Under the pieces are notes generated by a model that saw only the letters and a list, made by a program, of their open reading frames with translations, searched no databases and was not told where the DNA came from. DNA of 64,000 nt from a virus: IMG/VR virus record IMGVR_UViG_3300020180_000013, positions 32,196 to 96,195 of that record; one strand, written 5' to 3'. The translations under genes and the position numbers were made by a program. Shown here piece after piece: positions 29,131 through 36,171 of this stretch; the first letter of the stretch is position 1; every line of letters begins with the position of its first letter.

Positions 29131-30493
29131 ATACTACTGCTGCATCTACTACAAGAGTTCCTACTAATATAGTAGTATTTCCATTGATAGCCAAGTTAGC
29201 TACAGATGTTCCATATACATGGACATTTTCAGCTGTAACACTATTTATAGAATTAGCTCCTGCTCCTGCAATAAGAGTGGTAGAGTTTAATATTAAAGTT
29301 GAAGCAAAATCTTTTCTAATTGCTTCTGTTGCTGCAGCTGGTGTTATAACTCTACAAGAGTTTAGTATTAGTACTCCACTACCAAAATTAATAACTGGTA
29401 CAAATAGTGTACTTGTTATAGTTCCTCCATTGACAATTATTTGTCCTCCTACAGCTGCTCCACTATTATTTACAGCAACTGCTCCTGCAGCACTACTACT
29501 TATATCTCCATTAAATACACATCTTCCTGTAGATCCTAATTGATAACCATGTGCTGAAGCATTTGATCCTGATGTAGTATTTCCATTAACTGTAAGATTT
29601 CCGTAACCTGTTGTAGTACCACATATACCAAGTGTATTTGTACTATTTCCATTAAGAATGGTTGATCCTGCAGAGATCACTATATTGGCAGCATTACTAG
29701 ATGCATTGATATTACCATTCATAGTTATAGTTCCTCCGGTATTGGTAATTGCTTGACCTGCTGAATTTGTGATATTTCCATTTAAAGTAGCAGTTCCTGC
29801 AGATATTAAAATACCTCCACTAGTACTAACTATATTTCCATTGGAAACTAGTATACCTGCTTGTACTTGTATAGGTGTTCCATTAGTAGTATTTACAGTA
29901 CCGTAAGTTGTTAGTGTACCGTTAGTAAGAAGAATAGTATTAAGAAGGTTGGAATTAAAATTATTAGCATATACTGTAACTACACTTCCTGCATTCTGAA
30001 GTCTAATAGCATGGCCATTTGTTCCTGCTGTAGTTCTTTGTATAGTGTGGGCATTATATATAACACTATTACAAGCTATATTATTATCATCAATAGCAGC
30101 TAGTACTCCTGCTGCCAGATCTATAGATCCTCCATTGAGGTCCCAATCAATAAAATTACCTAGAACTATGCCTTCTGCAGAATTAAAGTTTTTTACACTA
30201 ATACTTATCCTTTTGGTAGCACTAGGAGTTAATGCTGCTGCTGCAATTGAAGCTGCTGCTTTGGTTAAAAAAGGCAAATCTGCCCTTTCAGCCAGACCAG
30301 TACTATCTGATCCAAAACTTTCATCTACAAATACAGTATTTGAAACAGGTAATTGTAATGCTCCATCTCTTATATCTGCAAGAGTACATTGTAAAGCAGC
30401 AGTACCTGGTCCTTGAACTACAGGGAAAATATCTGTTAAAGCTAGTGGTACTACAGCTAAGTTAAATTGATCGACTCTTTTATCTACTGCCAT
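29129..30493 (-). CDS. Beta-helix fibre/spike protein with shared N-terminal anchor
   Basis: 454 residues. Residues 1-45 are the KRVDQF anchor; VFVDESFGSDSTGLAERADLPF at about 55-76 is the usual lead-in to a right-handed beta-helix, and the rest is made of short repeats rich in N-G-N, N-T-x-G and L-x-G-N (ITNTGGTITMNGNINA and similar), as in pectate-lyase-like spikes. Such proteins sit on the virion surface and bind or cleave glycans. No catalytic residues can be picked out by eye. It is the first of three tandem paralogues; the leader carries the AAAACTAAAT motif. Confidence 0.75.
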   Translation of the reverse strand: MAVDKRVDQFNLAVVPLALTDIFPVVQGPGTAALQCTLADIRDGALQLPVSNTVFVDESFGSDSTGLAERADLPFLTKAAASIAAAALTPSATKRISISVKNFNSAEGIVLGNFIDWDLNGGSIDLAAGVLAAIDDNNIACNSVIYNAHTIQRTTAGTNGHAIRLQNAGSVVTVYANNFNSNLLNTILLTNGTLTTYGTVNTTNGTPIQVQAGILVSNGNIVSTSGGILISAGTATLNGNITNSAGQAITNTGGTITMNGNINASSNAANIVISAGSTILNGNSTNTLGICGTTTGYGNLTVNGNTTSGSNASAHGYQLGSTGRCVFNGDISSSAAGAVAVNNSGAAVGGQIIVNGGTITSTLFVPVINFGSGVLILNSCRVITPAAATEAIRKDFASTLILNSTTLIAGAGANSINSVTAENVHVYGTSVANLAINGNTTILVGTLVVDAAVV

Positions 30494-30496
30494 TTT

Positions 30497-30507
30497 ATTT
30501 AGTTTTT
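30497..30507 (-). promoter_or_regulatory. Leader motif AAAAACTAAAT before a start codon
   Basis: Read on the minus strand the motif lies 3 bases before the ATG of the beta-helix gene. Very similar leaders occur before the starts at 29063, 38280, 39831, 40063, 42047, 43762 and 56120 (AACTAAA or AACTTAAA cores). None of these starts has a Shine-Dalgarno sequence. It is probably a translation-enhancing leader for a Bacteroidota-type ribosome. Confidence 0.5.
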
Positions 30508-30513
30508 AAATTA

Positions 30514-32079
30514 TTATCCTAAAAGCCATTTTGATCCATCAAGTTGTAAGAAGTATCCTCTGGCCGGGTCTCCTGCTGTACCTGTCCATAACCAGAATGA
30601 TCCCGGTAATGTAGATACTGTTCCAAAAGGACAGAAGATATCAACTCCATCTACAGTCACTACTGCTCTTATTTTATATGTAGTTCCTGAAGTCACACCT
30701 GCACCACTAAATGTTCCACCTACTGGGCCTATTGCAGGATTAATGAAGTTCATAGAAGTTACCAAAGTAACTCCTGCTGCATCATACAACTGAATAGTAT
30801 ATGTTATAGGTGTTCCTACTATATTATTAAATGTGAATGGAATGGTTGTCTCAGTAGGAGTAGTAGTTATAGTAGGACAAGCTGTAGTATTAACTATAGT
30901 ATAATTAATCTCTCTCTCACAGGTTGTATTAGTTGAAGGATTAGTCCAGCATCCAAATAGCTCAAGATTGAAATTACAAGCAAGGCTTAAAGGTGTTGCA
31001 GAAATATCTATTGAGTATCCTGGTATGTTATTAACATATGTTAATACCGGTATATTAGTAATTAACTGTGTTCCAAAACAATCTGTAATTATTAACTCAT
31101 TTCCTGCAGAGAAGCAATCTATAAATCCTGCAGGTACTGAGCCGGTAAAGAATAGTGTAATTATTGTACCTGAGAAAGTAGCTGTCATATTAATTACTAA
31201 AGCCTCACATCCTGTAGGACAACATGTTTCTTGAATATTTTTAACTGCAGCTCTTAAATCACATATAGTGATCCACATGTTATTGATTGAGTCTGCTAGA
31301 TCATTATAATTTACTTGAGTGATCCATCCTGAGAGACTACCCATATTTACTCCAGGAAGTCCTAGTGACTGCTCTAGATCTAGACCGGCACATTGTTTCT
31401 GTATAGATAGAAATATATCATTAGGTGTTCCTGTTGCCGATCTGAGCTCGCAGAACTGTTGTTCTAAAGCTGCAACTATTGTAGATATTGGTACTGGATC
31501 AGAAGGTGGTGGAGTGATTACACAAACCGGAAACATTGTTACTTCTGGTTGTGGAACATCACTGCAGCAGTTTAATTCGATATAAGTTAACCTTGCTTCA
31601 TGATTAGCAAGAGTCTGTTGTATAGTAGTAATAGTCTGTAGTATAGTGCAGATCTTATTTCCAATTGCAGTAACATAGTCTGTTAACTGCATTGTAGTGA
31701 TCTGGTCTCCTAATTGATTTATAAAATAGAAACAAGGAGCAATATTAACTACACAATCAGGACATCCTGTAGGTGTAGGAGGAGCTTCTCCATTACAGCA
31801 CTGTTCTAGTGTACATATCTTATCTAGAACAAATTGTAAAAGATCATGAATATTTTCCGGGGTAGGACAAATTGGGTTAAAACAGGTAAGATCAAAAGTA
31901 TTAATATCTAATTGATCAACTAATGTACAGAGCTCCTGGGCTAACTTAGCTACTACATCACTTACAGAATCCCCTTTACATAGTGTTATACAAGGAATAT
32001 CAGGTCCTTGCCAGATAACACAGTTAGAGGATATTGGATTACACCCCTCTTGATTTGTATTTGATTGTATTGGAAGCAT
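30514..32079 (-). CDS. Modular head/tail fibre protein with anchor and beta domains
   Basis: 521 residues, taking the ATG at 32079 (MLPIQSNTNQEGCNP). A longer open frame upstream to 32265 encodes hydrophobic junk-like sequence and overlaps the end of the upstream gene, so I reject it. The N-terminal part has the NCVIWQGPDIPC and CKGDSVSDVVAKLAQELC anchor common in crAss-like fibres, followed by Cys-rich helical repeats (FVLDKICTLEQCC, ICTILQTITTIQQTL). The last 200 residues look like two beta-sandwich domains and end in SFWLWTGTAGDPARGYFLQL, a C-terminal cap also visible after the amber codon of the preceding gene. Receptor-facing fibre by inference. Confidence 0.7.
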   Translation of the reverse strand: MLPIQSNTNQEGCNPISSNCVIWQGPDIPCITLCKGDSVSDVVAKLAQELCTLVDQLDINTFDLTCFNPICPTPENIHDLLQFVLDKICTLEQCCNGEAPPTPTGCPDCVVNIAPCFYFINQLGDQITTMQLTDYVTAIGNKICTILQTITTIQQTLANHEARLTYIELNCCSDVPQPEVTMFPVCVITPPPSDPVPISTIVAALEQQFCELRSATGTPNDIFLSIQKQCAGLDLEQSLGLPGVNMGSLSGWITQVNYNDLADSINNMWITICDLRAAVKNIQETCCPTGCEALVINMTATFSGTIITLFFTGSVPAGFIDCFSAGNELIITDCFGTQLITNIPVLTYVNNIPGYSIDISATPLSLACNFNLELFGCWTNPSTNTTCEREINYTIVNTTACPTITTTPTETTIPFTFNNIVGTPITYTIQLYDAAGVTLVTSMNFINPAIGPVGGTFSGAGVTSGTTYKIRAVVTVDGVDIFCPFGTVSTLPGSFWLWTGTAGDPARGYFLQLDGSKWLLG

Positions 32080-32137
32080 GTCTCTATGTGTGTTAATATA
32101 ATATACAATTAATTTTTTTAATCTCCAAAATAAATAT

Positions 32138-32212
32138 CTAAAGTAGCCAAAAAGTTTCATCATCTTGTAAAAAGAAAGCTTCAGTAGAAGTACCACCATC
32201 ACCTTCATATAA
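32138..32212 (-). other. In-frame C-terminal extension behind an amber codon
   Basis: Directly after the TAG that ends the 824-residue protein, the same frame continues for 24 sense codons (LYEGDGGTSTEAFFLQDDET then FWLL) to a second TAG at 32138-32140. FFLQDDETFWLL resembles GYFLQLDGSKWLL at the end of the next gene's product. The segment is therefore either a readthrough extension or a tail cut off by a recent amber mutation. Confidence 0.6.
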
Positions 32213-34687
32213 CTATGCATCTGTAACAGCCGGGATTGGAGGTATTGGACAATCTGATAATTCACTACATATCATTGTACCACATAGGATTTCGTCATTT
32301 GTTCCTACATAAAATAAACATCCCCCTATCTCTCCTTGAGCTGTAGTATTCACTCTCTGAAGTAATATACAAATACCTGTTTCATCAAAAGTGATTATCT
32401 CTAAATTAACTGAAGATATAGATATAGATGCTGTAAGCAGTGCTTGTAGTTGATCTATAGTAGAAGTTGTAGATAATGTAACCGGAGTATTAATTGCTGC
32501 ACCTCCTATTGTGAATGCAAAAATACTTGAAATAGTATCTTCCGTATTAAACTCAGCAACACATAACTTAGTATAGCACATCTCTCCATTAAATACATGT
32601 GCAGGAGCTGGGCATGGAAACATTGAATTACTTGCTGAACAAGTAGAACATGGATTACAAGTATTACACTTGTTTACTTGACAACATGTAGAAATAGTAT
32701 TGCATGGATTAGGAAAACATGCATTGATTTGTTCAGGACAATAATTGGGATCTACTAGTTTACTTAAGTCAGATAATTGCTTTCTTAACCATAGTTGAGG
32801 TAAATGAATACCTTCACAACAAGTACCTACTCCATATTTTAGCTTTTTAACAACCTTATAGAATCCTTCACCAAATCTCTTGTTATCATTAATATCACAT
32901 TCTCTCTCATCTATCTTATAAAAGATCCTTACTGGATCAGGTATAACTTTAGCTGGAGGAGGAATAGGTATTATAACTTTTGGTATACAGCATTCACAAT
33001 CTGCATAGATCCCGGGATTATATGAAGTAATAACTACTGCATCATCACATGTACCACTTATAGATACTAACCAACATAATATAGGATCTATCTCAGGTCC
33101 TCCTTCAATAACTAGCTCATTAACAATCTTACCTACTATTTCAGCCAGGTTTGATGTAGTTACAATAGGATCTTCTACACCAGTGCAATTGGTTAATAAA
33201 TAACATATAGGGGGATTACACTCTAAACAATCTGCAAAGACTGTAATTACAGGATCTACTATTACTCCAATAGTATTATCACAATTATTTGCTAATGATA
33301 CAGTCCAACAGATATCTCCAAATGATTCTATCTTAATAGTCTGCCCTAGATATACTTCAAAGTCATTAGATACTGTAATAGGTATATGAGGATCTGTATC
33401 AGAACAGTCTGTTAATATATAACAAGTTGGATTACATGTATCACAATCTGAAAAACTAGTAATAGTATATCCTCCAGGAAGTCCTATAGATCCAACACAT
33501 GATCCGGCCAATGTTACTTGCCAACAAATATCCCCATATGAAGATACTTTAATTGTCTGACCTACATATGCACTTAGATCATTAGATATAACCTGAGTAG
33601 GCTCAACACTTTCACAATCAGTTATCAAATAACATATTGGAGGTGCACATGTTTCACAACTAGTGAATGAAGTTATTACTGCTCCTGGTAATGGATTTGG
33701 ACCTGGAAAATCTACATCATTACATGAAATCTGAGTTACTGTCCAGCATGTATCCGGATCTAAACTAGTTCCTGATACTTTAATTGCTCCTATTCCTATA
33801 TAGGGTGCTACTACATCATTATTTGTTATTACTATATTTTGAGGGTTAGCACAATCTATTAATTGATAACAACATACTATAGGTGCTGACTCTATTTTTA
33901 CACACTGGTAGTCTTGACCAGGACATAATGATAGAATATATCCGGGGGCACACTGGTATCCTTGTATCTCAGCTAGTTCAAAATAACTGGATACTCTACT
34001 CATACTAGAATATATAGTTACTGCAGCTAATTGAACTGGTGAAACATAAGATAATAATTGAGCTAATGTTGCATTATAGATCTCTGCTGCAAATCCTGCA
34101 GTAGCTCCTCCTCTACTTAATCCTTCAAAAGAGAGGATATTGGTTCCGGCCTGAAGTGTAATTGGAAATACATGCCAATACTGATATGGAAATTGTGTAG
34201 AATAAGTTGTAGTTTGAACAAATACTTGACCATTTAACTTAATTCTAAATTCATTTTCTGCAGAAATACCTATATAGTAAGTGGTCTCTTGTAGTAATTC
34301 TAAACAGAATGTAAATCCAATCCACTCATTTACATGTTGAACTGGATTTTGATCATCACAAATCCATACACCGGCATTATTTAATCTACCATTATTTACA
34401 TTGCCATTGCCCCATAATACTGTAGGACCACTAGAATTAGTTACAAGAAGTGTATTATTTATTCCATCTAGAAATCTATCTGGAGTTATAGCTGACGTTA
34501 TGGGTAATGGTCTACTATTAGTTGATTCATAAAATAGAGCTCCATTTAGGTTATACTTTGGTTGTCTAATTAAACTACATACCTGATTAATAGGATATCC
34601 TGAAAGATTTCCAATAGTAATTTTCTGGCAGCCAGAACCATCTGGAGTAATCTGATAACCTGGAGGACAATTACATTCTAGAGCCAT
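32213..34687 (-). CDS. Multi-repeat Cys-rich virion protein, receptor-facing
   Basis: 824 residues. An EGF-like Cys start (CNCPPGYQITPDGSGC) is followed by a PA14/galactose-binding-like beta domain at about 110-200 (TYYIGISAENEFRIKLNG). From about residue 273 at least four repeats of about 70 residues begin CYxLxDC and end in CWxVxxxxxC with a YxGQTIK core. The C-terminal part has a CNTCNPCSTC cluster. It ends at TAG 32213-32215, with a coding-like extension behind it. It starts 15 bases after the zinc-ribbon-like gene. Repeat-built, Cys-rich architecture and position point to a surface appendage. Confidence 0.65.
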   Translation of the reverse strand: MALECNCPPGYQITPDGSGCQKITIGNLSGYPINQVCSLIRQPKYNLNGALFYESTNSRPLPITSAITPDRFLDGINNTLLVTNSSGPTVLWGNGNVNNGRLNNAGVWICDDQNPVQHVNEWIGFTFCLELLQETTYYIGISAENEFRIKLNGQVFVQTTTYSTQFPYQYWHVFPITLQAGTNILSFEGLSRGGATAGFAAEIYNATLAQLLSYVSPVQLAAVTIYSSMSRVSSYFELAEIQGYQCAPGYILSLCPGQDYQCVKIESAPIVCCYQLIDCANPQNIVITNNDVVAPYIGIGAIKVSGTSLDPDTCWTVTQISCNDVDFPGPNPLPGAVITSFTSCETCAPPICYLITDCESVEPTQVISNDLSAYVGQTIKVSSYGDICWQVTLAGSCVGSIGLPGGYTITSFSDCDTCNPTCYILTDCSDTDPHIPITVSNDFEVYLGQTIKIESFGDICWTVSLANNCDNTIGVIVDPVITVFADCLECNPPICYLLTNCTGVEDPIVTTSNLAEIVGKIVNELVIEGGPEIDPILCWLVSISGTCDDAVVITSYNPGIYADCECCIPKVIIPIPPPAKVIPDPVRIFYKIDERECDINDNKRFGEGFYKVVKKLKYGVGTCCEGIHLPQLWLRKQLSDLSKLVDPNYCPEQINACFPNPCNTISTCCQVNKCNTCNPCSTCSASNSMFPCPAPAHVFNGEMCYTKLCVAEFNTEDTISSIFAFTIGGAAINTPVTLSTTSTIDQLQALLTASISISSVNLEIITFDETGICILLQRVNTTAQGEIGGCLFYVGTNDEILCGTMICSELSDCPIPPIPAVTDA

Positions 34688-34702
34688 TACTATTTATACT
34701 AT

Positions 34703-34885
34703 TTACAATTGAGATAGACTTTGATTATTTTTTGGTAATTGTACTGGTTTTGGTTGTACTTTAGGTTGTGTTAGTTTCTGGTTATATGCACTAACACAAC
34801 TTGTACAACACTGTTGTTTATCTAAAGCTACTCTTACGTGGCAGCCACATGATAGTGACGTTCCACAATTATTACATTTTGCCAT
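34703..34885 (-). CDS. Small Cys-rich zinc-ribbon-like protein
   Basis: 60 residues with CNNCGTSLSCGC at 4-15 and CCTSC at 27-31, a likely two-site zinc ribbon, then a Pro/Lys/Gln-rich tail. Similar short proteins with a CGTSLSCGC start sit beside fibre genes in crAss-like genomes. Its leader carries the AAACCAACAAACCAA motif shared with the starts at 41578 and 45091. A structural or assembly role is inferred; no catalytic residues. Confidence 0.65.
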   Translation of the reverse strand: MAKCNNCGTSLSCGCHVRVALDKQQCCTSCVSAYNQKLTQPKVQPKPVQLPKNNQSLSQL

Positions 34886-34932
34886 ATTACTTGGTTTGTT
34901 GGTTTAATATTAGCAACCACATTATAATTAAT

Positions 34933-35523
34933 CTATAAATTTCCAATACAGGCTCTGGATATATTTGATCTAGCTATTTTTAATGTATCTGCTGCTTCTT
35001 TTATACAATTCCATTCTTTTATTAATAGATTATCTTTTGTATATTGATAAATCTTTTTCATTTGTTTCTTCCCTGGATTGATATCTGATAACATTCTTTG
35101 TCTATTAGATTCATCTACTCCATTTAGTTTGTTTATATTAGCAACTCTTCTAGCTATAGAGGACTCTTTCATAGGATTTCTATCTGATTTCATCCTTTCT
35201 ATAATTGCTTTATTATTTTGTCTTCCTGTTCCTCCATCTCCACCAATAGTTCCGTTAGTTAATTTACAGAAACTTTTATAATGTTTTATTAATTCTATTT
35301 CACAAAAATTTAGATTTGATTCAGAACCTGTATATAATATTTTAAAACTAGGTTTTATATTATTAATTTTCAATAATCTTATCCATTTCTGTTTATGAGT
35401 ACCTAGATATTTTTCTGTTAAATGTTTACTTAATCTAGACTTAGGAAATAAAGTTTTTCCAATGTATCTAATTTGATCATTTCTAGGATCAACTAATGCA
35501 TATATATGTCCTTGTCTTTCCAT
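34933..35523 (-). CDS. GIY-YIG homing endonuclease with C-terminal NUMOD1-like end
   Basis: 196 residues from ATG 35523; a GTG 7 codons upstream would overlap the previous gene and is less likely. GHIY at 5-8 and YIG at 20-22 form the GIY-YIG core, with CEIELIKHY carrying the catalytic Glu. The C-terminus (YTKDNLLIKEWNCIKEAADT, ISRACIGNL) is the start of a NUMOD1 helix-turn-helix and stops at TAG earlier than usual, so the DNA-binding end may be shortened. The start is one base after the stop of the 185-residue gene, as for a precise insertion. Confidence 0.85.
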   Translation of the reverse strand: MERQGHIYALVDPRNDQIRYIGKTLFPKSRLSKHLTEKYLGTHKQKWIRLLKINNIKPSFKILYTGSESNLNFCEIELIKHYKSFCKLTNGTIGGDGGTGRQNNKAIIERMKSDRNPMKESSIARRVANINKLNGVDESNRQRMLSDINPGKKQMKKIYQYTKDNLLIKEWNCIKEAADTLKIARSNISRACIGNL

Positions 35524-35524
35524 A

Positions 35525-36082
35525 TTAACAATTTCCACACCCACATAAACAACTTAATTTATTTAGTCTCTTTAATGCATATAAATAAATATCCATTCCA
35601 TGTTTTGGTGAATGACAGTATTCTACTTTTGCTTTTGCTGCATCAAATAATGTTCTTATGAACTGAAGTTCTCTAATGAACTTATCTATCTCTGCAGTAG
35701 GATCACAACCTCTTATATCAAGACAACATAATACATTACTGTATTTTTTTAGTGCTGATGTTATTCTTAAATGATTATATTCTACAAAGACTATATCATT
35801 GGGAGAAACACTATATCTTGCAATATATACTCCATCTGGTAGGGTATTGAATGTAGTAGTGCAATTAGTTGTTTGAATACCTAAAGCACATGCTGTGATA
35901 TTCTCTATAAATCCGGGTTCTATATCTGGTACTATAGAAGCTTCCCAAAATCCTGGACTTGTTATTTCTAACTTAGGACACTCAAGAGGAATAGTAGGAT
36001 CATAAACTGAAGTATCTATAACTCTTATAATGCAAGAGTTCAGTACATCAGGTATTTCTAGACTTAGGACATGTTTTGCCAT
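35525..36082 (-). CDS. Conserved crAss-like head/tail connector-region protein
   Basis: 185 residues. The N-terminal half is beta-rich (VLSLEIPDVLNSCIIRVIDT, PDGVYIARYSVSP) and the C-terminal half helical (AEIDKFIRELQFIRTLFDAA) ending in CLCGCGNC, a candidate metal-binding tail. This beta-then-helix layout with a Cys tail recurs in crAss-like genomes near the head protein genes. It follows a strong terminator, so it starts a new transcript together with the fibre genes. The exact function is not known to me. Confidence 0.6.
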   Translation of the reverse strand: MAKHVLSLEIPDVLNSCIIRVIDTSVYDPTIPLECPKLEITSPGFWEASIVPDIEPGFIENITACALGIQTTNCTTTFNTLPDGVYIARYSVSPNDIVFVEYNHLRITSALKKYSNVLCCLDIRGCDPTAEIDKFIRELQFIRTLFDAAKAKVEYCHSPKHGMDIYLYALKRLNKLSCLCGCGNC

Positions 36083-36117
36083 AGGTTAAATGTATAAATA
36101 AAGTTAATTAAAAATAA

Positions 36118-36152
36118 AAAAGGGAAGGAAGTTTTTGTCCTCCTTCCCTTTT
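36118..36152 (-). terminator. Strong rho-independent terminator
   Basis: A 12-bp perfect stem (AAAAGGGAAGGA with TCCTTCCCTTTT) around an 11-base loop; on the minus strand it is followed by TTTTTATTTTTAATT. It lies 20 bases after the stop of the 702-residue gene at 36172 and separates it from the next transcript. Confidence 0.9.
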
Positions 36153-36171
36153 CTTTACCAATTCATACAAT

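Noticed and set aside
29184-31585. Plus-strand open frames over the fibre genes (e.g. 29184-29543, 31319-31585)
   Set aside because: They lie opposite low-complexity Thr/Asn/Gly codons of real minus-strand genes, lack leaders, and read as repetitive Leu/Ile/Ala shadow sequence.
32080-32265. N-terminal extension of 62 residues for the 30514 fibre gene
   Set aside because: It overlaps the end of the preceding gene in another frame and encodes atypical Lys/Leu/Phe-rich sequence; the typical fibre N-terminus begins at MLPIQSN.
34933-35544. GTG start at 35544 for the GIY-YIG gene
   Set aside because: It would overlap the end of the previous gene by 20 bases; the ATG at 35523 gives the usual short N-terminus directly before GHIY.
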